Source: an uncultured Sphingobacteriales bacterium
GTDB taxonomy: Bacteria > Bacteroidota > Bacteroidia > Chitinophagales > Chitinophagaceae
DNA length: 52,360 nucleotides
Assembly (NCBI GenBank): GCA_937991535.1
Contig: CALKHN010000115.1
Coordinates: 1 to 52,360 of the forward strand
Direction: 5' to 3'
The translations under genes were made by a program, and so were the position numbers. Below, piece after piece: positions 9,401 to 18,089 of the stretch (positions within the stretch are counted from its first letter, which is position 1; every line of letters begins with the position of its first letter). Below the pieces are notes generated by a model. The model was given only the letters and a program-made list of their open reading frames with translations, was not told the origin of the DNA and did not search any database.

Positions 9401-10213
9401 CTACTGGTATACTCTCACATAATCGATCTCCATTGCCTGGGGAAAAACACCATCATCAATGCCCATTTTACCCCCCCAGTTTCCCCCAACGGCAACATTC
9501 AATAACAAATGAAAACGCTGATCAAAGGGCCATTCCCGGTATGTTTTGTTTTCATTGGTATAAGTAAAATACAAGTCATCATCTATAAAAATGTTTATCG
9601 CCTTTTTATCCCATTCCAAAATATAAACGTGGAAAGCATCCGACAAATCAGAACGAAATACTTGCGCTCCTTTCTGGGTGCCGATACTGTGATTATAAGC
9701 TGCAGTGTGCACGGTACCAAAAAGAGAATCAGGCAAATAACCCACATGCTCCATTACGTCTATTTCGCCACTTGCCGGCCAATCACCGTATTTCCAGTCG
9801 GTGGGCAACATCCAGATGGCCGGCCACAAACCACGCCCCTTTGGCATTTTCGCTCTTATCTCGAACCTGCCGTATGTCCAGTCGCCCTTGTTTTTACTTA
9901 CCAGCCGTGCCGATGTATAGGAAGCCCCATTGACGTTTTCTTTAAGAGCCCTGATGCTTAACATACCGTTTTCTACAAAGGCATTCTCCTGATCTTTTTG
10001 TGTATAATATTGCTTTTCATTGTTGCCCCAGCCGTGTCCGCCGGTATCATAACTCCATTTGGCGCTGTCGGGCAGGCCTATGTAATTAAACTCATCACTC
10101 CACACCAATGTTCTTTTCCGTTGTGCGGCTTCATCTTTTTGTGCTATTACAGCCAGACAAAAAAAACATACCGCTGCCATTATTAGCAATGCGAATTTTC
10201 TAATCATTTTCAT
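9401..10213 (-). CDS. Secreted glycoside hydrolase family 16 beta-glucanase
   Basis: A 270-aa protein with an N-terminal signal peptide (about residues 1-24) and a single GH16 jelly-roll domain. The catalytic signature GEIDVMEH gives nucleophile Glu150, Asp152 and acid/base Glu155. Flanking motifs GRFEIRAKMPKGRGLWPAIWML and the C-terminal IDYVRVYQ are typical of the laminarinase/licheninase-like branch, which cleaves internal beta-1,3 or mixed-linkage glucan bonds. It starts 11 nt after a truncated SusC gene and precedes the full SusC-SusD pair, supporting a role in a beta-glucan utilisation locus. Family is certain; exact linkage specificity is not. Confidence 0.93.
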   Translation of the reverse strand: MKMIRKFALLIMAAVCFFCLAVIAQKDEAAQRKRTLVWSDEFNYIGLPDSAKWSYDTGGHGWGNNEKQYYTQKDQENAFVENGMLSIRALKENVNGASYTSARLVSKNKGDWTYGRFEIRAKMPKGRGLWPAIWMLPTDWKYGDWPASGEIDVMEHVGYLPDSLFGTVHTAAYNHSIGTQKGAQVFRSDLSDAFHVYILEWDKKAINIFIDDDLYFTYTNENKTYREWPFDQRFHLLLNVAVGGNWGGKMGIDDGVFPQAMEIDYVRVYQ

Positions 10214-10224
10214 CTTTTTTAATG

Positions 10225-10764
10225 TTACAACCGGTTATAACCAGCCGGAATAATATGGGAGGCATCATTTCCCGCCTGCCTGCTGGCCTGTGTAAACAAT
10301 ATGCCGGCTGCCCTGCCGCTCAATGCTTTTGTAAGGTCAGCCACAGGCTGACGTTGAATAGCGCCACCTTTAACAAAGGAAACAGAGGCAGTGAGAGAGG
10401 TCTTCTTTTGTGTTTCATATCCTGCCACCACCACATCTTCTAAGTTGTTGTTACCGGCTTCGAGTTGAAAATGCTGAACGCCAACACCGGTTAATACCCA
10501 CTCCGCGGGAACCATGCCCGCATAAGTTACCATTAAAATAACTCCTGTTTTAGGAACAGTTATTGTAAAGCTCCCCTGCGCGCCGGTAATCACAGATGCA
10601 CCCCCGCCGTTAACACTAACGGTAGCTCCGGGCAACGATTCATCTGCTACCCTGCTGGTTGCTTTACCGGAAATTTGTAGCGACTGCGAGAAAGTTTTGA
10701 ACGTGAGGGAATGCAATAGAAATACTGTGCATAATAACAATGCAATTTTCATTTTCATAAGCAA
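10225..10764 (-). pseudogene. Truncated SusC-family protein (N-terminal stump)
   Basis: A 179-aa frame with an intact signal peptide, a carboxypeptidase-regulatory-like domain (residues about 29-105), the TonB-box-like segment LEDVVVAGYETQKKTSLTASV and the first part of the plug (LTKALSGRAAGILFTQAS). It stops just where SusC proteins continue into the plug core and barrel; the normal length exceeds 1000 aa. The barrel is wholly absent, so it cannot transport. It lies 11 nt upstream of the GH16 gene and may survive as a leader cistron. A deletion that joined an old SusC start to the GH16 gene is the simplest explanation. A shortened functional protein is possible but unsupported. Confidence 0.75.
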
Positions 10765-10940
10765 TCAATTATGGCAGTTTGAATGTTTTGGTGATATCGT
10801 AAAACTATCAAAAAAAAGGCCCTTTTCCTGTTTTCTTACTACATCACTACTTCATCATAGCTGGTTTTGTACCCCCAAATTGCTACTTCAATAATACATC
10901 TAAGTTCTTTTTTCTTAACTTAGTTTCAACCTGCTGCTAT

Positions 10941-13838
10941 ATGAAGCATACGTTCGCGTTGTTAATTGCCTTACAATTTTATACCCAGGGAGTTTGTCAA
11001 AATACGATTGGGCTCCCGGAGATCATTAATTATTCCAAACATGTTTACAGGGCCGGAACACAAAATTGGGATATTTGCCAGGACGTAAACGGGCTTCTTT
11101 ATTTTGCCAATAATGAAGGGCTTTTAAGCTTTGATGGCGCCTACTGGAAAATTTACCCGCTTCCCAATAAAACAATTGTTCGTTCTGTAGCCATAGGCGC
11201 CGACAATAATATATATACGGGCGGGCAGGATGAAATCGGTTATTTTTCACCCGATTCAAAAGGCTCCCTGACTTATCGTTCCCTAAAAAGCCTCATTCCT
11301 GAGAAATACAGATCCTTTGCCGATGTATGGGATATTGTTCGCAGGGGTAACCAGGTTTTTTTTCGTTCCAATGAAAAAATATTCCAGCTTTCAGGCAACA
11401 CCATTACGGTGCACCCCGCCACCAACTGGCTATTCATGGGCGCCACCGACGATCTGTTCATTGCGCAAGACCGTTACAGGGGTATACTCAAATTCGATAA
11501 AGATACGTGGACGCCGGTTGCCGGCAAAGATGCATTACCTGAGGGTTTCCTTATTACCGCTGTTCTGCCCGCCGGAAAAGACAGCGTTTTTATAACCAGT
11601 CTTAAACACGGCATATACCTGTACACAAAAACCAGCCTTACTCCCTTTTCTTCACCAGCACTTAAAGCTATTGCAGCATATAACATATACAGTGCTGCAG
11701 CTATTGATGAAAACCGCTTTGCCCTAGCTACCCCCACTATGGGTTGCATCACAATAGATAAAAAAGGCAACCCCGTTCAGCAATTTTCACGTTTGGAAGG
11801 TCTCCAAAACAATAATGTGCTTAGTATTTTCCCTGATAAGAATAAAAATCTTTGGCTGGGGCTTGATAGCGGCATTGATTTCGTAGCCTATAACAATGCT
11901 ATCAAGCATATCTTTCCTGGTATGCCCAATGAAGGAGCCGGCTATTCCTCCATTATTTACAACAATCATTTATATATAGCTACTACCAATGGTTTATACC
12001 AGGCTCCATTATATGAAAATGAAGATTTAAGCTTTGTAAAGGGAAGCTTTACGCTGGTTGAAAATACGAGGGGGCAGGTATGGAATCTTTCTGAAGTAAA
12101 CGGAAAACTACTGATCGGACATCATGAAGGCTTTCGTGAAATCAAAAACGGCAAAGCTGTTACGCTGGATAATACTACAGGATTCTGGATCTTTTTGCCC
12201 TTAACTTCTGTTCTCCCCTCTCCCGTTATGGTAGCCGGCACATACAATGGAATACGATTTTATAATTATGAAAACGGGCAATTCAGTAAGGAGCATGTAG
12301 ACGCAAACTTTGAGTCGGCCCGTTTTGTAACCGTCTCCAATAACAATGTATGGGCATCTCATCCCTATAAAGGCATATACCGTGTGCAGTTGCAGCGCAA
12401 TGGCGAACCCATAGTAAAAGCATATACGGGTAAACAAGGTATAGGACTTAGCTCCAATGGCAATTACATTTTCAAAATAAAAAACCGGGTGGTGGTTACT
12501 ACTGAAAATGGCATATACGAATACAATGAGCAGTTAGACCAGTTTGAGCCTTCCGCTTATTTTAAATCTCTTTTCGGACAAACCATTGTACGCTACCTGA
12601 AAGAAGATCCGGCGGGAAATATTTGGTTTGTGTTCGGCAAAAACCTTGGTGTAGTGGATTATTCAACAAATAAGCCAACTATTATTTATATAAGTGAGCT
12701 TAACCAAAAATTGGTGAGTGGATTTGAACAGGTATATCCTGTGAACGGGAACAATGTTTTTGTTGGATCAGAGAAAGGATATTTTCATATCAATTATGAA
12801 AAATACAAACGCAACCATTCGCTCCTGCAGGTGCAGTTACGGAAAGCTACGGCAAGGGGCTCAACAGACACTCTTTTATTCAACGGCTATTTCAATAAGG
12901 TTAATGAGCCGCAACTGCAGATCGCTACTCCTGCTGTTTCGTATCAATGGAACTCATTTCATTTCGAATTTTCATCACCCCTCTATGAGCAACAATCCAA
13001 TATTGAATACAGTTGCTTTTTAAAAGGTTACGACAACAAATGGTCGGAGTGGAGCAATAAAACAGAAAGAGAATATGTGTACCTGCCGGCAGGCAGTTAC
13101 GAGTTCGAGATCAGAGCCAGAAATAACATGGGGAGCGAATCGCAGGTAAATAAATACTCATTTACGATACTTCCTCCCTGGTATCAAACATGGTGGGCAT
13201 ATGCCCTGTACGCCTGTATGTTGTTGTATGGGTTGTATATGATATACCACTGGCAGAAACAAAAATTCATGCGCCAGCGCCAGCGATATGAAGAAAGGCA
13301 GAAGCAATTGCGTGGCCTGCACCAGCTTGAGCTGGAAAAAAATGAAAAGGAGATTGTAAAGCTGCGCAATGAAAAACTTGAAGCGGAAATAAATCATAAA
13401 AACAAGGAAATGGCTTCAGCCACCATGCACCTTGTAAAAAAAGGAGAACTGATAACCCGTATGAAAGATGAACTGCAGCGTCTTTCTAAAAATACAGGTG
13501 AAGAAAAATCGCAGCATGCACTAAAAAAAATAATCAGGACCTTAGGTGAGGACGATAAGGTGGATGAGGATTGGGATCATTTTACCGTTCACTTTGATAA
13601 AGCACATAATGATTTTTTTGTAGCCCTAAAGGAAAAACACAGCAATCTTACCCCTAACGAGCTTAAATTATGCGCCTATCTGCGTATGAACCTCAGCACC
13701 AAAGAAATGGCACAACTTATGAACATATCCGTTAGAGGCGTGGAAATAAGCCGCTACCGGCTGAGAAAAAAATTGCAGATCCCTACGGAAACGAATTTGT
13801 TTACGTATCTTCTCGATTTTCAGGGAAATGGTACCTGA
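10941..13838 (+). CDS. Membrane sensor-regulator: beta-propeller, Y_Y_Y domain, LuxR-like HTH
   Basis: A 965-aa inner-membrane regulator with a signal peptide (about 1-20), a large periplasmic region of two-component-regulator-type propeller repeats (about 30-640), a Y_Y_Y domain (about 690-742, ending NKYSFTILPPWYQTWW), one transmembrane helix (about 750-770), a cytoplasmic coiled coil (about 775-870) and a C-terminal LuxR-like helix-turn-helix (about 902-945, STKEMAQLMNISVRGVEISRYRLRKKL). There is no histidine-kinase or receiver domain, so binding of an oligosaccharide in the periplasm would act directly on the DNA-binding end, as in SusR-like regulators. It is divergent from the GH16/SusCD genes and is the likely activator of that locus. 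Confidence 0.9.
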   Translation: MKHTFALLIALQFYTQGVCQNTIGLPEIINYSKHVYRAGTQNWDICQDVNGLLYFANNEGLLSFDGAYWKIYPLPNKTIVRSVAIGADNNIYTGGQDEIGYFSPDSKGSLTYRSLKSLIPEKYRSFADVWDIVRRGNQVFFRSNEKIFQLSGNTITVHPATNWLFMGATDDLFIAQDRYRGILKFDKDTWTPVAGKDALPEGFLITAVLPAGKDSVFITSLKHGIYLYTKTSLTPFSSPALKAIAAYNIYSAAAIDENRFALATPTMGCITIDKKGNPVQQFSRLEGLQNNNVLSIFPDKNKNLWLGLDSGIDFVAYNNAIKHIFPGMPNEGAGYSSIIYNNHLYIATTNGLYQAPLYENEDLSFVKGSFTLVENTRGQVWNLSEVNGKLLIGHHEGFREIKNGKAVTLDNTTGFWIFLPLTSVLPSPVMVAGTYNGIRFYNYENGQFSKEHVDANFESARFVTVSNNNVWASHPYKGIYRVQLQRNGEPIVKAYTGKQGIGLSSNGNYIFKIKNRVVVTTENGIYEYNEQLDQFEPSAYFKSLFGQTIVRYLKEDPAGNIWFVFGKNLGVVDYSTNKPTIIYISELNQKLVSGFEQVYPVNGNNVFVGSEKGYFHINYEKYKRNHSLLQVQLRKATARGSTDTLLFNGYFNKVNEPQLQIATPAVSYQWNSFHFEFSSPLYEQQSNIEYSCFLKGYDNKWSEWSNKTEREYVYLPAGSYEFEIRARNNMGSESQVNKYSFTILPPWYQTWWAYALYACMLLYGLYMIYHWQKQKFMRQRQRYEERQKQLRGLHQLELEKNEKEIVKLRNEKLEAEINHKNKEMASATMHLVKKGELITRMKDELQRLSKNTGEEKSQHALKKIIRTLGEDDKVDEDWDHFTVHFDKAHNDFFVALKEKHSNLTPNELKLCAYLRMNLSTKEMAQLMNISVRGVEISRYRLRKKLQIPTETNLFTYLLDFQGNGT

Positions 13839-13864
13839 AACCTGTAACTTGAAACCTGCTTTCC

Positions 13865-15091
13865 TCACTCCAGTATTACCTGCTTAAACATAACATATTC
13901 ATTATCCTTTACCCTTTCAGTATAGGCAACCACTGCTTTATTCGCATTAACAGAATATATTACGGGGAAAGAAGCGTCACCGTTGCCGGGAGTGATATAC
14001 GCGCTACTAATTGCCTCTCCGTGTGCTTTACGTTCTTCAACACCAATGCGGCTATTAAACTTTTCGCCGTCAGCGAAACTTTCATTCCAGACGATCAAGA
14101 TATTATCATTCGAAAGCGATGCGATCTGGCAGTGTTTGGAAGTTTTGCCACTTACATTGTTACGGGTAGAAAAGGACTGACCGTTGTTGAAGGAATTATT
14201 GTAATAAATACCCGGATTATTCCCGCCCGAAAACCATGTAAAATGCAGACCTTCTTTATTCTCCGCCATTGCCGGACCTGTATGCGGACAACCCCTGATG
14301 ACCCAATTGTCTTCGCTAATTCTTTTAGGTGATGAAAACGAATGCCCGTGATCCGTGGATAAGATATGCACCATATCGCGTATGCTGTCATTGATGATCG
14401 CCCGGTATAATACATGCACATTTTCATTTTTATCAATAAACAGATCCGTCCGGCAGCACTGGCAACAGGGTTCGCTGATCAGCCGTTCATCTTCAAAACC
14501 GTTACTACCTTTGGTTACAGCATAATATAATCCCGAGCCTTCTTTTTTTGAGCGCTTCCTGTTATCCAGCCAAACAATGCCGGCTTCACCCCCCGGTAAC
14601 AACGCCACATCAAAATAGCGCTGATCAAAACTGGCGGTATCTTTCGTTAAAGAAACAGGCTTCGTCCACGTTTTACCGTTATCAAATGATTGTGTATAGA
14701 ACACTAAACCGGAGTACGCATTTTGGGGATTGGGATTGGCGGCGCCCCAAACAGCAATGATCTCCCCGGACGGTTTAAAAATTACTTTTGGCATATTCTC
14801 GCCGTGGGGATGAACATTGGTACTGCCGGGTATTTCAATTGATTTTCCAAATGTCTTTCCTTCATCCTCTGAAACTGCAAAACAAAAAACAGAGGTGGCT
14901 GTATCCAGGTGTTTGATCCAGCTTAAAACAATATTGTTTCTGTTGTCTTTTGTAATATACGGACAGGAGCCTTTAGCTGTATCTATCAATGTTCCCTGCG
15001 AACTGGCAGTGATCTGTTTTTTATTTGCTGTGCCGCACCCGTAAATAAAAACAGTGCTTATGAGTATTATTGGAATTAATTCTTTTTTCAT
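13865..15091 (-). CDS. BNR/Asp-box lipoprotein with CCxCC motif (sialidase-like fold)
   Basis: A predicted lipoprotein of 408 aa. The reading frame extends upstream to 15289, but that part is a dispersed repeat; the start at 15091 gives a signal peptide with lipobox (IYGCGTAN, Cys19). Four Asp-box-like motifs (SEDEGKTF, SFDNGKTW, STDHGHSF, SFNNGQSF) indicate a sialidase-type beta-propeller. The usual sialidase arginine triad is not evident. Two features suggest metal binding instead: CCQCC at residues 209-213 and HPHGENMPK at 94-102. It follows a TonB-dependent receptor and a small Cys protein on the same strand. I infer a surface or periplasmic partner in metal acquisition. The propeller fold is fairly sure, the function is not. 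Confidence 0.8.
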   Translation of the reverse strand: MKKELIPIILISTVFIYGCGTANKKQITASSQGTLIDTAKGSCPYITKDNRNNIVLSWIKHLDTATSVFCFAVSEDEGKTFGKSIEIPGSTNVHPHGENMPKVIFKPSGEIIAVWGAANPNPQNAYSGLVFYTQSFDNGKTWTKPVSLTKDTASFDQRYFDVALLPGGEAGIVWLDNRKRSKKEGSGLYYAVTKGSNGFEDERLISEPCCQCCRTDLFIDKNENVHVLYRAIINDSIRDMVHILSTDHGHSFSSPKRISEDNWVIRGCPHTGPAMAENKEGLHFTWFSGGNNPGIYYNNSFNNGQSFSTRNNVSGKTSKHCQIASLSNDNILIVWNESFADGEKFNSRIGVEERKAHGEAISSAYITPGNGDASFPVIYSVNANKAVVAYTERVKDNEYVMFKQVILE

Positions 15092-15102
15092 GCTTTTGAT
15101 TT

Positions 15103-15175
15103 TGAAGAAGGATAACGGGTGCATTTCGAATTGTCGCCTTGCTTCATGTGGGCGGTGAAGACACCGCCCACGGCG
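15103..15175 (-). repeat. Dispersed palindromic repeat, copy 2
   Basis: Minus-strand sequence closely matching 302-380, including the perfect inverted repeat CACCGCCCAC/GTGGGCGGTG (15148-15157 and 15162-15171) and the GCACCCGTTATC tail. It fills most of the gap between the TonB-receptor gene and the BNR gene. The hairpin could weaken read-through or stabilise an mRNA end. Confidence 0.7.
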
Positions 15176-15254
15176 GCCGCCCCGGCTGGTGTCCCCATTA
15201 GCCGGCAGCAATTTGAAATGCATCCAGGATAATCTGTTTCTGTTCTCCCTTTCA

Positions 15255-17540
15255 TTATTGATCATTGAAGTTATATGCAAGTCCCACATTGAAAGTTCTT
15301 AGCTGACCGGGCCGGTAAGACGTTCCATAAGCGCTTTTATCTACCGTGGTTGCGTAAATTGTGTTAGCGATATTGAGACAGTTGGTCCACAATTCAAACC
15401 CACTGAAGCTGTATCCTGCTCTTATATTCCATATTGTAAAACCCTTGTACTTAGCTGTATTTTGAGGATCTGTATAATAATTACTCATACCCTGCAATTC
15501 CGCTGCTATTCTAAGCCCTTTGCAATAGTGAGGTCTGTAGGTAATTTCGCCATTATAAATAAAGGCCGGCGCCTGCGCCATCCTGTTGCCAGAGAAATCT
15601 TTACCCTGTTGTATATAATCAATGTAGGCATGTTTGGCATAAGACGCTGCAGTGCGAATGGCAATATCTTTCGCGAACTTGTATTTCAAGTTCGCTTCAA
15701 TACCCTTATGACTTGTTTTTCCTGTATTCTGGTTTTGATAAAACCCATCAGCCAGCCGTACACTTACAATTTCATTTTTGCCGTCCATTTTGTATATAGA
15801 AGCCTCTGCGTACCCTTTGCCGCCGGCAAATGAAACCCAGCCCCCCGCCTCATAATTTTGATATGAAGCGGCTTTTAGTACAGGTACCTGTACGCCGGCA
15901 TACAGATCTGTAATATTGGGCGGAGCAAAGCCTACGCTGTAGTTGATGTAGGCGCCTTTGTTTTTTCCAAAGTCGCAGGTAAAGCCAAGCTTAGGTGTAA
16001 AATTATCAAAGTGATCTGTAGCATCCGGCGCACCTGTGAATGCACCGGGCAATAAATGATTATCGAACCGGTAATCTAACCTGTCGTAACGGGCCGCAGC
16101 TACTAATTTCAATTTACCGGTTGGCTTATACTCAAACTGCGTATATACAGCGCTGTTAAAAAGGTTCACATTGTAATGGGTAAGCAAACTGTCTTTTGCT
16201 GTATAGTTATAATAAATTCCATTGGCATCCCTGTCAATATCCGTGAGCTGTGCATGGTATGCAGCCGGACTGTAATCCATACTTATCCCTGAGATGAATC
16301 GCGCATTTATAGCTTTCAATTCGGTTGTATGCTGCAGCACTGCTCCATAGCTTTTGAAAGCATCTTCGTTGATCTGTCCTTTGGCTTTTGAAGCATTACC
16401 CGCAATATTACTTATTGAATAAAAAGGATTCTGACCAATAGCAGTATTCCGGTAGAAAAGGGTAATATCCGTTTTATTATTCTCATTCCATTCCTTATTC
16501 AATGTGGTTCTCAGTCTAAAAGCATTCACCTTTCTATAGGTAAAGCGATAAAAGCTGACATAATCCTTATTGTAAAAGTGAGCGCTGTCCAAACCACCTT
16601 TCTGGTCTGTTTTATAGCTGATGTAGTCCGCAACAGCGGTCAGTTTCATTTTGCTGTTAAACCTGTAATCAGTTCTCAATGTCAAAGCTGTTTTTTCAAA
16701 ATCGTTATGCTCATCAGGTGATTGATTTTGATGAACATAATAACCACCTATGTACACGCCCAGCTTTTTATACCTATCACTAATATTAAAATCCGTACGT
16801 TTATATCCCCTGCTTCCACCTTCTGCCTGAATTTTCCCCGACAAAAACGGAGAAGGCGCCTGTGTTATAAAATTAATCGCTCCTCCTACGGCTTCACTTC
16901 CGTACAGAGAGGATGCAGGGCCTTTGATCACTTCTATCCGTTGCAGCGATGCCTGGTTAATTTCTATCAGTGCGTTGTGATTAAAATCTCCCACCGTTCT
17001 GATGGGAATGCCATCCTCGAGATACAGGAAAAGGTTTTTTGTGCCCATGGGCTGGCGAACCGCCATGCTGTGCTGCTCATTGCCCAGGTCAACCATAAAT
17101 ACGCCGGGTACTTTATTAACCAGCATATCAAGCCTGGTAGCTTTTGCATCATTTATCGCTGATTTTGAAATAACATTAATGGCTACTGGCACTTCGGTGC
17201 GCCGCTGGGCGTCCCTGCTGCCCGAAACCACAATTTCATTGAGATTGGCAAAAGAAGGAGTAAGTAAAACAAACGTTCCAAAATCTGATAATGAAATGTT
17301 CCTGGTGTCAAACCCCGCCGAAGTAAACCTGATACTGTCCTCTTTTAACCTGCAATACAATACAAAACGCCCGTCTTTATCTGAAAGGGTACTGGTTTGA
17401 TTGTTTAAACCCGAAACGGTTACACCGCGCAATGGCTGGTTGGTTGCTGCATCTATTACTTTCCCTTCTATATTTATTTGAGCATTGCCAACATGGAGCG
17501 TTAATACCATCAGCACGGTTAAGCACAATGGCTTATTCAT
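15255..17540 (-). CDS. TonB-dependent outer-membrane receptor (metal or siderophore type)
   Basis: A 761-aa receptor with signal peptide (1-20), a carboxypeptidase-regulatory-like domain (about 21-100), a plug domain (about 115-225, with LEDGIPIRTVGDFNH and RIEVIKGPASSLYGSEAVGGAINFI) and a C-terminal barrel. At about 760 aa it is much shorter than SusC proteins and has no SusD partner, so it fits the siderophore, cobalamin or metal receptors. It is preceded 75 nt upstream by a small Cys-rich protein and followed by a BNR lipoprotein with CCxCC. The set looks like a small metal-uptake cassette; copper is a guess from the Cys, His and Met motifs. No Fur-like or riboswitch signal was recognised upstream. 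Confidence 0.92.
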   Translation of the reverse strand: MNKPLCLTVLMVLTLHVGNAQINIEGKVIDAATNQPLRGVTVSGLNNQTSTLSDKDGRFVLYCRLKEDSIRFTSAGFDTRNISLSDFGTFVLLTPSFANLNEIVVSGSRDAQRRTEVPVAINVISKSAINDAKATRLDMLVNKVPGVFMVDLGNEQHSMAVRQPMGTKNLFLYLEDGIPIRTVGDFNHNALIEINQASLQRIEVIKGPASSLYGSEAVGGAINFITQAPSPFLSGKIQAEGGSRGYKRTDFNISDRYKKLGVYIGGYYVHQNQSPDEHNDFEKTALTLRTDYRFNSKMKLTAVADYISYKTDQKGGLDSAHFYNKDYVSFYRFTYRKVNAFRLRTTLNKEWNENNKTDITLFYRNTAIGQNPFYSISNIAGNASKAKGQINEDAFKSYGAVLQHTTELKAINARFISGISMDYSPAAYHAQLTDIDRDANGIYYNYTAKDSLLTHYNVNLFNSAVYTQFEYKPTGKLKLVAAARYDRLDYRFDNHLLPGAFTGAPDATDHFDNFTPKLGFTCDFGKNKGAYINYSVGFAPPNITDLYAGVQVPVLKAASYQNYEAGGWVSFAGGKGYAEASIYKMDGKNEIVSVRLADGFYQNQNTGKTSHKGIEANLKYKFAKDIAIRTAASYAKHAYIDYIQQGKDFSGNRMAQAPAFIYNGEITYRPHYCKGLRIAAELQGMSNYYTDPQNTAKYKGFTIWNIRAGYSFSGFELWTNCLNIANTIYATTVDKSAYGTSYRPGQLRTFNVGLAYNFNDQ

Positions 17541-17615
17541 ACCAAAGAAAATTTAAGTAAATAATATTTCATCCTTAAGAAAGGACAACCGCAATCTTAA
17601 AACCTTACAATAAGG

Positions 17616-17984
17616 TTATGCCGAAGGGGGATGAAATATGGAGCGGTGGAAGGACAAAGTAAGCATATCATTTTCAATATGGTGCTCCGCCGTAACCAAA
17701 AACCGATCATCAGAAAAGTCGGGTGAGTTTGACAGAAAAAAAAGTTGCATATCGAACTTCTCCCGTTTGGGAACGGGCGCCTGCTGATCCTGCTTTTCCT
17801 GCTGGTTCAATTGTTTGGTAAGATAACATTTACCGTTACAATGGGTTTGTGGTTTTTCTTTGTTGATACAAAGCACCCTGGCAATGTAACTTTTATTAAA
17901 AAAATAGTCCGCCCTGATTACAAATGAACTGAATGTTTGTAAAAAAATAATGGTAAAAAGCAGTATGGTAGTAAAAACCTTCAA
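17616..17984 (-). CDS. Small membrane-anchored or secreted protein with Cys motif
   Basis: A 122-aa protein with a hydrophobic N-terminus (about 5-25; signal or anchor) followed by CINKEKPQTHCNGKCYLTKQL, which has three cysteines (C-x(9)-C-x3-C) and a histidine. A Gln/Lys-rich linker and a hydrophilic C-terminus with several histidines follow. I know this pattern from Bacteroidota proteins encoded just upstream of TonB-dependent receptors, where no function is established. The arrangement suggests metal binding. It is the first gene of the three-gene minus-strand set. No catalytic motif is seen. Confidence 0.72.
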   Translation of the reverse strand: MKVFTTILLFTIIFLQTFSSFVIRADYFFNKSYIARVLCINKEKPQTHCNGKCYLTKQLNQQEKQDQQAPVPKREKFDMQLFFLSNSPDFSDDRFLVTAEHHIENDMLTLSFHRSIFHPPSA

Positions 17985-18089
17985 TTGGCGGAAATAATAA
18001 TCTAATGCGGCAAAGATATAACAGGAAAGATCAAAACTATTTATTTTCTTTTATGAGACTGATCATAATACAGACTGTTTAAGATTAAG

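Noticed and set aside
15092..15289. N-terminal extension of the BNR protein
   Set aside because: The extra 66 codons run through the repeat and into the TonB-receptor gene, and would hide the lipoprotein signal starting at 15091.
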